Positions 52,722 to 61,287 of a DNA stretch of 64,000 nucleotides are shown piece by piece. How positions within the stretch are numbered: position 1 is the stretch's first letter; each line of letters begins with the position of its first letter. The notes below the pieces were generated by a model. That model did no database searches. It saw only the letters and a program-made list of their open reading frames with translations, and had not been told where the DNA came from. Position numbers and translations under genes: made by a program. Origin of the DNA: an uncultured Roseburia sp. Its GTDB lineage: Bacteria > Bacillota > Clostridia > Lachnospirales > Lachnospiraceae. Where the stretch lies: the NCBI GenBank assembly GCA_947567625.1, contig CANONN010000004.1:23538-87537 (forward strand). Reading direction: 5' to 3'.

Positions 52722-54395
52722 ATGATAAGACTATTTGAACAGCACTATGTGCGCAGACAAAGAGAACTGGATGGAATGTGGCGCTATGTCAGAGGCGACG
52801 GGAGGGCATACACGCTGCCTGTTCCCGGATGTGTGCAGCAGCACCCTGATCTTTTGACATACCGCGGGAAAGGGACTTTTTATAAAAAGATTTATGTCAA
52901 AGAAAAGTGTAATGTCCGTCTCGAGTTTAAGGGGGTCAGCCACACGGCGGATGTATGGCTGGACGATGCCTTTGTCGCGCATCATTACAATGCCTACACC
53001 GGTTTTGCCGGCGTGGTGACAGATGTTTTGCCGGGGGAGCATGAGATCAGGGTCTGTGTGGACAATTCCTTTACAGAGGCTTCGGCGCTGCATGTGCCGA
53101 ATGATTATGAGACCTACGGCGGCATCATCCGCCCGGTTGTCATGGAAGAGCTTGGCGATGCCTATATCAGACAGGTACATGCCGTGCCTCACAGAGTGAA
53201 GGACGGCTGGGAAGCCGACATGGAAGTGCGGCTAAAAAACCTTTGCGCGAGGGAGCTTTCTTTGTGCGTAAACATTGATTTGGCCGGCGTGCAGTCAAGT
53301 GAATGTGTGACCTTAAAGGCGCAGGAGGATAAGGCGGTAACGTTTCATGTCAAATGTGCTCAGGTGGAGGAGTGGAATCCCGTGACGCCAAATCTATACT
53401 TCCTGCGGGCAGAGCTTGGGGCGGACGGGGAGCTGTTGGACGATTACATTGATCGTGTGGGCTTTCGCGAGATCCGTATGTCGGGCCATCGGCTTTTGTT
53501 GAACGGCAGGCCGGTATTTCTAAAGGGGTTCAACCGCCATGAGGATTACGGGACGATCGGAAATGCAGTGCCGCTGCAGATCATGGCCCAGGACATGGAT
53601 ATGATGTTAGAGTGCGGCGCCAATGCGGTGCGGACCTGCCACTATCCGAATGACGAGCGGTTTCTCGATCTCTGTGACGAGCGCGGTATGCTGGTGTGGG
53701 AGGAAAACCATGCGCGCGGGCTTGGCATTGAGCAGATGAATAACCCGAATTTTGACAGGCAGTGCAGGGACTGTATCGACGAGATGATCGCACAGCACTA
53801 CAATCATCCCTCCATTGCGGTGTGGGGAATTTTAAACGAGTGCGACAGCACATGCGAGGAGGGCAGAAGAAAATATAAGAGCCAGTATGAGCAGATCAGG
53901 GAACTTGACGTCTCAAGGCCCACGACTTCCGCGACCTGCAAACATTTTGAAGACATCTGCCTTGATCTGCCCGATATCGTATCGTTTAACATCTACTCGG
54001 GCTGGTATCTGGATGTGACCGCAAAAGAGCGCCATGAACAGGAGATGGACTGGATTGCCGGGGCGGGAGGCGCGGGCAAGCCGGTCATTGTCAGTGAATT
54101 CGGCGCCGCCGCGGTCTACGGCTACCGCGACAGGGGGCGCTGCAAATGGAGCGAGGAGCGGCAGGCGGATATTATCCGGGAGAATCTTTTGGTATACCGC
54201 GAGGATGAACGGCTGACCGGTGTATTTATCTGGCAGTTTGCCGACTGCAAGGTCACCGAGGAGGAATGGTTCTCCACCCGGGCGAGGTGCCACAATAACA
54301 AAGGGGTGGTGGATGAGTACCGCAGGCCCAAGGAGGCATTTGATACGGTCAAGGAGCTGTTCCCGACGATGCGGGGATATGAGATCAAGGATTAA
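52722..54395 (+). CDS. GH2 beta-galactosidase/beta-glucuronidase
   Basis: A 557-aa retaining glycosidase. Order: sugar-binding domain (residues 1-150), immunoglobulin-like domain (about 155-265), TIM barrel (270-555). The acid/base Glu is in WGILNECDS and the nucleophile Glu in VIVSEFGA, with FLKGFNRHEDYG before them. SEFGA and the short length without C-terminal extra domains are closer to beta-glucuronidases than to LacZ, but specificity is not settled. No signal peptide. AAGGAG precedes ATG 52722. Confidence 0.88.
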   Translation: MIRLFEQHYVRRQRELDGMWRYVRGDGRAYTLPVPGCVQQHPDLLTYRGKGTFYKKIYVKEKCNVRLEFKGVSHTADVWLDDAFVAHHYNAYTGFAGVVTDVLPGEHEIRVCVDNSFTEASALHVPNDYETYGGIIRPVVMEELGDAYIRQVHAVPHRVKDGWEADMEVRLKNLCARELSLCVNIDLAGVQSSECVTLKAQEDKAVTFHVKCAQVEEWNPVTPNLYFLRAELGADGELLDDYIDRVGFREIRMSGHRLLLNGRPVFLKGFNRHEDYGTIGNAVPLQIMAQDMDMMLECGANAVRTCHYPNDERFLDLCDERGMLVWEENHARGLGIEQMNNPNFDRQCRDCIDEMIAQHYNHPSIAVWGILNECDSTCEEGRRKYKSQYEQIRELDVSRPTTSATCKHFEDICLDLPDIVSFNIYSGWYLDVTAKERHEQEMDWIAGAGGAGKPVIVSEFGAAAVYGYRDRGRCKWSEERQADIIRENLLVYREDERLTGVFIWQFADCKVTEEEWFSTRARCHNNKGVVDEYRRPKEAFDTVKELFPTMRGYEIKD

Positions 54396-54443
54396 AAATT
54401 AAAAAGCAATTTTTCCCATAGAATAAAACCGAACTGACGCTTA

Positions 54444-54589
54444 CATAATAAATTATGAATGACTATGCCATTTACATGACATATCCGTTCATGATAAATG
54501 CTGATAGGCTGTAAACCAGCTTGACAGCTGATTTTATCAATCGTTAGATACCATGCAATGGTTTACAATGTGAGAAAAGTGTCAGGACA
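54444..54589 (+). repeat. Hairpin array in the pflB leader
   Basis: CATAAT-AA-ATTATG (54444-54457), a bulged stem CATTTA-CATGA with TCATG-ATAAATG (54469-54500), CAGCT-TGAC-AGCTG (54517-54530), GTAAACCA with TGGTTTAC (54511-54518 and 54558-54565), ACCAT-GCA-ATGGT, and GTGTC-AG-GACAC (54578-54589), which ends just before AGGAGG of pflB. The core AGCTTGACAGCTGATTTTA nearly repeats AGCTTGATAGCTGATTTTA at 40979. Confidence 0.65.
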
Positions 54590-54601
54590 CAGGAGGTTAC
54601 G

Positions 54602-56857
54602 ATGTTAGATTTTCAACAATGGGAAGGCTTTGAGGGAAGGCTCTGGAAAGAGGAGGTCAATGTCCGCGACTTCATCCAGAAGAATTATACACCGTATGAG
54701 GGGGACGAACATTTTTTGGCGCCGCCTACGCAGGCAACCGAAAAACTCTGGGATAAGCTGCAGGAATTGCAAAAGGAGGAGCGCGCCAAGGGCGGGGTGC
54801 TCGACATGGACACCCATGTCGTATCCTCCCTGACCTCGCACGGGCCGGGATATATCAGCGAGGCGTTAAAAGACTTAGAGCAGATTGTCGGCTTACAGAC
54901 CGATCGGCCGCTAAAACGCGCGTTTATGCCGTACGGCGGTATCAAGATGGCGGAGGAGGCATGCCGGATGTACGGCTATGAGCCGAGCGAGGATTTGCAC
55001 AAGATTTTTAATGAGTATCACAGGACGCACAATCAGGCGGTGTTTGACGCTTACACGCCGGAGATGAAAGCGGCCCGCAAGAACAAGATTATCACGGGCC
55101 TGCCGGACTCTTACGGGCGTGGTCGCATCGTCGGCGACTACCGTAGGGTAGCGCTTTATGGCATTGATTTCTTGATCGAGGATAAGGAGCGGGATAAGGA
55201 GCACTGCGGCAGCGGCAGTATGACGGACGATATCATCCGCCAGCGCGAAGAGCTTCAATTACAGATCAACGCCCTAAAAGGAATCAAGAAGATGGCCGAA
55301 CTCTACGGATATGATATCTCCGCTCCGGCCGCCAACGCCAAGGAGGCGGTGCAGTGGACGTATTTTGGCTACCTGGCGGCGATCAAGACGCAGAACGGCG
55401 CGGCGATGAGTATCGGCCGTGTCTCCACTTTTCTGGATATCTATATCGAGCGGGACCTAAAAAACGGCTTGCTCACAGAGATACAGGCGCAGGAATTGAT
55501 TGACCATATCACAATGAAGTTCCGCATGGTAAAGTTTGCGCGTGTGAAATCTTACAATGAACTGTTCTCCGGCGATCCGGTCTGGGCGACGCTGGATTTG
55601 GCCGGTATCGGGGTGGACGGCCGCCCGTTGGTGACAAAGACCGATTTTCGTTTTTTGCACACGCTCGAAAATATGGGGCCGTCGCCGGAGCCGAATATCA
55701 CCGTATTATATTCCTCAGCCCTGCCGGAGCAGTTTAAAAAATATGCGGCGAAAATATCAATCGAGACCAGCTCGATTCAGTATGAAAACGATGATGTGAT
55801 GAAGCCGATCTGGGGCGACGACTATGCGATCTGCTGCTGTGTGTCCGCGACGCAGACCGGAAAAGAGATGCAGTTTTTTGGCGCGCGCGCCAACCTTGCC
55901 AAATGCCTGCTCTATGCCATCAACGGCGGAGTGGACGAAAAAACCAAAGCGCAGGTGGGGCCAAAATTCAGGCCGATCACGGCGGAATATCTCGATTATG
56001 AGGAAGTGATGGAAAAATACGACACCATGATGGAATGGCTGGCCGATCTGTATGTCAATGTTTTAAACCTGATTCAGTTTATGCATGATAAATATTACTA
56101 TGAGGCGTCCCAGCTGGCGCTGATCGACACCGAAGTGCGCAGGACGTTTGCCACCGGGATTGCCGGTTTTTCCCATGTAGTGGATTCACTCTCGGCCATC
56201 AAATATGCAAAGGTTAAGACGGTGCGGGACGATACGGGGCTTGTGGTGGACTACGAGACGACCGGAGATTTCCCCAAATACGGCAATGACGACGACCGCG
56301 CCGACGATATCGCGGTTTGGCTGTTAAAGACATTTCTGGAAAAAATCAAGCGTCATCACACCTACCGCAATTCCGAGCCGACGACGTCCATTCTTACGAT
56401 TACCTCCAACGTCGTGTACGGCAAGGCCACCGGTTCGATGCCGGACGGCAGGAAGGCCGGCGAGCCGCTCTCCCCGGGAGCCAATCCGAGCTACGGGGCC
56501 GAAAACCACGGACTGCTCGCATCGCTCAATTCGGTTGCAAAGCTGCCCTACGAGTGGGCGCTTGACGGTATCTCCAATACGCAGACCATAAACCCGGATG
56601 CCCTGGGCCACAGTGCGAGAGAGCGCATCGACAATCTTGTCAATGTGATGGACGGTTATTTTGACCAGGGCGCGCACCATCTGAATGTCAATGTATTCGG
56701 CACCGAAAAGCTCATCGACGCCATGGAGCACCCGGAAAAAGAGGAGTACGCCAATTTTACCATCCGCGTTTCCGGCTATGCGGTCAAATTTATTGATTTG
56801 ACGAAGGAACAGCAATTGGATGTGATCGCGCGAACCTGCCATAAACAGATGGCCTGA
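54602..56857 (+). CDS. pflB: Formate C-acetyltransferase (pyruvate formate-lyase)
   Basis: A 751-aa glycyl-radical enzyme that converts pyruvate and CoA to acetyl-CoA and formate. The active-site cysteine pair is in [13 protein letters not shown] (near residue 415), and the glycyl radical site is RVSGYAVKF near the C-terminus, where Gly is about 726. Length and ends match the Pfl family, and the Cys pair separates it from other glycyl-radical enzymes. AGGAGG precedes the ATG. Its activase follows 30 nt downstream. Confidence 0.96.
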   Translation: MLDFQQWEGFEGRLWKEEVNVRDFIQKNYTPYEGDEHFLAPPTQATEKLWDKLQELQKEERAKGGVLDMDTHVVSSLTSHGPGYISEALKDLEQIVGLQTDRPLKRAFMPYGGIKMAEEACRMYGYEPSEDLHKIFNEYHRTHNQAVFDAYTPEMKAARKNKIITGLPDSYGRGRIVGDYRRVALYGIDFLIEDKERDKEHCGSGSMTDDIIRQREELQLQINALKGIKKMAELYGYDISAPAANAKEAVQWTYFGYLAAIKTQNGAAMSIGRVSTFLDIYIERDLKNGLLTEIQAQELIDHITMKFRMVKFARVKSYNELFSGDPVWATLDLAGIGVDGRPLVTKTDFRFLHTLENMGPSPEPNITVLYSSALPEQFKKYAAKISIETSSIQYENDDVMKPIWGDDYAICCCVSATQTGKEMQFFGARANLAKCLLYAINGGVDEKTKAQVGPKFRPITAEYLDYEEVMEKYDTMMEWLADLYVNVLNLIQFMHDKYYYEASQLALIDTEVRRTFATGIAGFSHVVDSLSAIKYAKVKTVRDDTGLVVDYETTGDFPKYGNDDDRADDIAVWLLKTFLEKIKRHHTYRNSEPTTSILTITSNVVYGKATGSMPDGRKAGEPLSPGANPSYGAENHGLLASLNSVAKLPYEWALDGISNTQTINPDALGHSARERIDNLVNVMDGYFDQGAHHLNVNVFGTEKLIDAMEHPEKEEYANFTIRVSGYAVKFIDLTKEQQLDVIARTCHKQMA

Positions 56858-56887
56858 GCGATTGGATGCGCGGCGTGGGGGTTAGAG

Positions 56888-57634
56888 ATGGGAGAGCAGA
56901 GGATTACGGGAAGCATTCATTCGCTGGAAACGTTTGGCCTGGTGGACGGGCCGGGCGTGCGGTTTGTCATATTTATGCAGGGCTGCCACATGCGCTGTCA
57001 ATACTGTCATAACCCGGAGACCTGGCGTATGGATGGCGGTGAAGAGTGGACGGCGAAAGATCTGTTTGACATGGCTTACCGATATAAAAATTACTGGAAA
57101 GAGGGCGGCGGAATCACGGTCAGCGGCGGGGAACCCCTGCTTCAGATGGAATTTGTCACCGAGCTATTTCGCCTGGCAAAGGAAAAGGGCGTGCATACGG
57201 CGCTCGACACAAGCGGTTATTCCTTTTCCATGCAGCCTGCCTATTTGGAAAAATTTGATATGCTGATGCGGTATACGGATTTGTTTATGCTGGATATCAA
57301 GGAGATGGACGAAGAAAAGCACAAGAGACTGACGGCGCAGTCTAACCGCGCTATCATTGCGATGGCGCGCTATCTTTCCGACCATGGAAAAGCGATGTGG
57401 ATTCGCCATGTGCTTGTGCCCGGTTTGACCGACGCGGAGGACGGGCTTGCGGCGTTAAAGAGCCTGTTGGATGAATTAAAGACCGTGGAGCGGACAGAGC
57501 TGCTGCCTTATCACGCATTGGGGGAGATGAAGTGGAACGATTTGGGCATACCGTACCCGCTTAGCGGGGTGAGGGCACCTGCCAATGAGGAAATAAGACA
57601 TGCGGAGGAATTGCTCGGGATCGAGCACGGATAG
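56888..57634 (+). CDS. pflA: Pyruvate formate-lyase activating enzyme
   Basis: A 248-aa radical SAM protein that generates the glycyl radical on PflB. The cluster motif is CHMRCQYC (CxxxCxxC) near residue 32, followed by GGEPLLQ and DIKEMDEEKHK. It uses ATG with a GGGG-type site and is cotranscribed with pflB. Length is typical. Confidence 0.95.
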   Translation: MGEQRITGSIHSLETFGLVDGPGVRFVIFMQGCHMRCQYCHNPETWRMDGGEEWTAKDLFDMAYRYKNYWKEGGGITVSGGEPLLQMEFVTELFRLAKEKGVHTALDTSGYSFSMQPAYLEKFDMLMRYTDLFMLDIKEMDEEKHKRLTAQSNRAIIAMARYLSDHGKAMWIRHVLVPGLTDAEDGLAALKSLLDELKTVERTELLPYHALGEMKWNDLGIPYPLSGVRAPANEEIRHAEELLGIEHG

Positions 57635-57648
57635 AAAGTTAAGCATGC

Positions 57649-57712
57649 ACAGTGTGAAGCTTGAAATCACTTAACGAGGTGTTTTCGCGTTTCGTGATTT
57701 CCTTCACACTGT
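57649..57712 (+). repeat. Long hairpin after pflA
   Basis: ACAGTGTGAAG (57649-57659) and GAAATCAC (57663-57670) pair perfectly with GTGATTTC (57694-57701) and CTTCACACTGT (57702-57712), with a 3-nt bulge on the left. No T-run follows. It may be a factor-dependent terminator, an mRNA stabiliser or a dispersed palindrome. Confidence 0.7.
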
Positions 57713-57768
57713 AGCCTGCCGTTGCAAGTGACGTCGACAATTGCGCAAAAGCGTGGAATAACCAAACC

Positions 57769-57921
57769 TTAAATCATAATATTCATCCGGTGTTTTAACA
57801 GTTTGGCGCCGCTGATGATCAAAAGAATACCTGCGGTGATGCCGCCTGCCAGAATACTGATACCGAGCACGAGGTTGGTAATGCCGCCCCGGCACATCGC
57901 TTTGTAAATCTTTTCGTCCAT
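57769..57921 (-). CDS. Small conserved-looking membrane protein, 50 aa
   Basis: A 50-residue protein with one hydrophobic stretch (residues 14-39, NLVLGISILAGGITAGILLI) flanked by basic ends (KIYKAM, KLLKHRM). GGAGG lies 6 nt before ATG 57921. An overlapping longer frame on the same strand is Arg/His-rich and implausible. I recall similar small proteins in Lachnospiraceae but no function. A stand-alone small gene between pflA and the flavin reductase. Confidence 0.65.
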   Translation of the reverse strand: MDEKIYKAMCRGGITNLVLGISILAGGITAGILLIISGAKLLKHRMNIMI

Positions 57922-57987
57922 AGAAATCCTCCATTCTTTTACCTAAAACCTGCGTTGCAGGTGCTATATAAAACAGTCTGCCCGTTT

Positions 57988-58494
57988 CTATCTGGCCAAT
58001 ACTTCAATAATTTCTGCGATATACATCGTGTGATAATCACCGTCTTCGTACCATTTATGTTGGATGGAAAGGGGGAAGAAATCCTCCTGGGTCAGCTTGG
58101 TGGCAGCCATTTTTTTGCAGAGCAGAACGAAATTGCCTTCGTCGATATAGGGGATACCGTGTCTGGCCGCAAGTGTCAGGCAGGCGTTGTCAATTTTGTT
58201 CTCGTTCCGTCCCGAGTGGGAGCCGCAGTAATCTAAGGCGTCTTTATATTGTTCTCCCATAAAAGTGATGGAAAAGAACTCATATTTGTCGATCAGTTCT
58301 TTGGTGTAGCGTGAATCACGTATGAAAACGAAAGCCGCATTTTTGCCCCATATAACGCCGACGCCGCCCCAGCCGATGGTCATAGGATTGGCGCTGTCCT
58401 TGGAGCCTACCGTGACAAGAGCCAGGTCTTTGCCGATTTTGGTAAACGGGTTGAATTCCAGAAGCTTTATGGGCATGGTTTGAAATGTATGCAT
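57988..58494 (-). CDS. Flavin reductase family (FMN-binding split barrel) protein
   Basis: A 168-aa flavoprotein with the flavin reductase-like pattern: LVTVGSKDSANPMTIGWGGVGVIW (FMN phosphate region), FVFIRDSRYTKELID, and FSITFMGEQYKDALDYCGSHSGR. It would bind FMN and transfer electrons, partner unknown. GAGGAA precedes ATG 58494; the ATG at 58506 has no site. It is monocistronic. Confidence 0.85.
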   Translation of the reverse strand: MHTFQTMPIKLLEFNPFTKIGKDLALVTVGSKDSANPMTIGWGGVGVIWGKNAAFVFIRDSRYTKELIDKYEFFSITFMGEQYKDALDYCGSHSGRNENKIDNACLTLAARHGIPYIDEGNFVLLCKKMAATKLTQEDFFPLSIQHKWYEDGDYHTMYIAEIIEVLAR

Positions 58495-58861
58495 AGATTT
58501 CCTCATTTCTGCAATGCCGCCTGCATTGGCATTGCCGTTCTATTGATATATCCTTTTTTCACAATTGATAGTTACAATTATAATTGGTTTTTCCTGGAAA
58601 CACAAGGCAGAATTAAGATTTAGCAGGAAAAAATGTAACGGTTCTGCCTGCGACTGCGCACTTGCTGCGCAGTTAGCAGCCAATCGTGCCCAATAGCAGG
58701 AAAATTGTCACAGTTCGTTACTTTATAATACTCGATTTGTGCGGGTGCAGACAGCCTTGAAAATCCACAGTTGCAATAGTATAATACAAACAAATATGAC
58801 ATAAAGCGCGGGCGTATCATTTCCATAGAAGACGACAGCTTATGAATACAGAGGTGAAAAA
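58495..58861. other. Intergenic region with a direct repeat, a hairpin and a promoter
   Basis: TAGCAGGAAAA followed by a TGTaACgGTTC-like block occurs at 58621 and again at 58694 (direct repeat 73 nt apart). Between them ACTGCGCA-CTTGC-TGCGCAGT (58653-58673) is a perfect hairpin with an outer CTGC/GCAG. TTGAAA (58757-58762), 17 bp, TATAAT (58780-58785) is a clear promoter for the HD-Hsp90 pseudogene. CAATTATAATTG near 58575 is a palindrome. No gene is seen. Confidence 0.6.
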
Positions 58862-61105
58862 ATGAGCGGAATTATCGTACCAAGCAGGCTTAAAGACAAG
58901 CTGGATGAGAAATGGTCCGTGATCTTCCACCAGTTTTTGCACAATACGGAAGGCATATTTTCCAGCAGCCCTTACTTTTTTCCCGAATACACGAGACATG
59001 ATATCCTGCATATTAATCATGTACTGAAAATAATGGACAGGCTGATTCACAATGCCACAATGGAAAAACTGACTCCTGCCGCGACGGGCGTGTTACTTAT
59101 GGCAGCAATCTCCCATGATATCGGAATGTTTTTAAAACCGGACGGTTGAAGGGGCTTTTGAAACATAGGGATTGGAGCTACCGATGGACCGAGTATGGCG
59201 TTTCTTTTCAGCATTTTTCCGGTGAGGAGATCAAGGCATGTTTTGGCGTGAGGACAGAGTCCGATCATCTTGTGCTTCCCCATGATTTTGACTATTTAAC
59301 TGCCTGGCAGATTCGCATATGCGGAGAATTTTTGCGGCGCAACCATCCGTTATTGGCACAGGACATAATAGAAAACAGTTTTTAAGGGTATGAGACGGTG
59401 AATCTGATGGAGGGGATTGTTTTACATTCCAAAGAACGGTATTGTGCCCTGATTGCCCTTATTGCCAGAAGTCATGGAATGTCTTTGGACGATACGGAAC
59501 CCATATTAAATAACTGGATGACAGAAAACCGGAGTTTACTCTCCAGATTCCTGTATACTATCTCATGATATTGCTCCGGCTGGCAGATTATCTGGATGCG
59601 GGAGCGGCTCGGGCGCCCCATGTCATTGCAAGTATACAGCATTTTGAATCGGCAATATCATTGGAAGAATTCCGCTGGAATGAAATTGTCGAACTGAAAG
59701 ATGTGTGGGGAAGTTCGGGTGATGAGAGCGAATTTATAGAGGTGGATACCGATAAAATTGACAGCAGAACTTTTCTGAACGTTGAATGCTGGTTAAAAGG
59801 ACTTCAACGGGAACTTGATATTTGCTGGCGGTATCTCGCCTTAAAATACGAAAATAAATACCAGGCCAGGTATCTGCTGACGATTCGCAGCATCGACTCC
59901 AATGTACTCCCAAATATGCCGCGTCAAATACTGGAGGAACGGATTGTAATCGAATCCGCCGCTATTCGCGTCAATCCACAAATTACCGATTTATTGGTTG
60001 TGCCTCTATATGGCGACGACCCGTCTTATGGAGTGCGCGAGTTATTGCAAAATGCTTTGGATGCCTGCCGGGAGAGGAAGGTTTTGGAACAGGAACGCGG
60101 CAATAATGGTTATGAAGGCAGCGTAATCATTGAAGTAAACTCTAAAAGCAATCCCCCCTATTTTTGTATCACAGATAATGGAATCGGTATGACAAAAGAT
60201 GTCATTTTGAACTACTTTTTGATAGCAGGCAGTTCCTACCGGAATAATTTCAGCTGGAAAAAAAGTTTTCAGGAGAAAGAAGTCTGCCGAAGCGGAAGAT
60301 TCGGGGTAGGCGTGCTGGCAGCATTTTTGCTCGGTTATAAAATTCAGGTAGAGACCTTACCTATGGGAGAGGAAAAAGCCTATTTTTATCAGATAGAAAA
60401 CAACAGTTATGGACAAATTAATATTGAACGAAAAGAGCCCAGGACGGAAACGTTGATTCACAACAGCGGCGGAACGCGTATTTTAATTGAGATGGATTCT
60501 AAGAAAGCAGACCGTATGGTATCTGAAATTCCGTTGGATCATATGGCTGTGACTAGGCTCGATACCCAGCTGCTTTGGTAAGGAATTAATAGATCACTTG
60601 TTTTTGAAATGGCAGAGAGAAAGAGAATGGTGCAATGAGGAGATTATGGAAATCATTGGCTGAAAAAACCCTTTGGGAAATCCGGTTGTCCGGCTATCCG
60701 GTTCACTATGACGAACTTCAGGAATTTTGTAACAATAAAATAGTATGCAATATAGTAAGACCCTATAATATGCATGAACATTCGGTGATGCCCCATAATG
60801 CGGTTTTTGGAGAACTGAGTTTTCGCCCCATCCCCCACTGCGCTCCGCCTGAGCCAAAAGGTAAAGGCAATACCATATTTATGGATGATAAAAATGCCTA
60901 TTTTATACCGGACAATATTGAAACGATTCCGGAAGTGGAAGATGTTTTATCTGATTTGCTGGGCCAGGAGGTTTGGATTCCCTATGACCTTACGGAACGA
61001 AAAAAGAAATTCCCATGGTTTTTCAACCCCAACGACAGGAGATTTCATTATGCACAAAGGGCCAGTAAGGAAGAATGCACCTATGATTTAAATAGAATAC
61101 TCTAA
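58862..61105 (+). pseudogene. Decayed HD domain-Hsp90-like ATPase gene
   Basis: About 745 codons of one ancestral gene broken by at least five lesions. The N-terminus is an HD domain (FPEYTRHDILHINHV, ISHDIGMF). The centre is an Hsp90/GHKL ATPase with the N box GVRELLQNALDACRER, ITDNGIGM and GRFGVGVLAAFLLG. The C-terminus ends near 61105. Lesions: 1-nt loss near 59147, nonsense TAA at 59383-59385, 1-nt loss near 59545, 1-nt gain near 60575, and a shift near 60655. Protein sense resumes after each. The original is a type I associate with bacterial conflict systems. A promoter remains at 58757-58785. Confidence 0.8.
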
Positions 61106-61173
61106 GATTGCTTTCGCGGGGAGCAATATGTGAAAAACAGGGACGATTTTGTGCCGTTACATAAACCAGTCTG

Positions 61174-61202
61174 TTGAAATTTGTCGAAATATGACATATA
61201 AT
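61174..61202 (+). promoter_or_regulatory. glgX promoter overlapped by a Spo0A box
   Basis: TTGAAA at 61174-61179, 17 bp, TATAAT at 61197-61202. TTGTCGAAA at 61181-61189, a perfect Spo0A box, lies inside the spacer. A protein bound there could block or aid polymerase. Confidence 0.65.
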
Positions 61203-61287
61203 TAACAACATGAGAAAAAAATGGAAACAAATTAAGAAAAATTGGAATACTATAGTTACTAAGAGAAAGAGAGAAGCGAGGAAGGTC

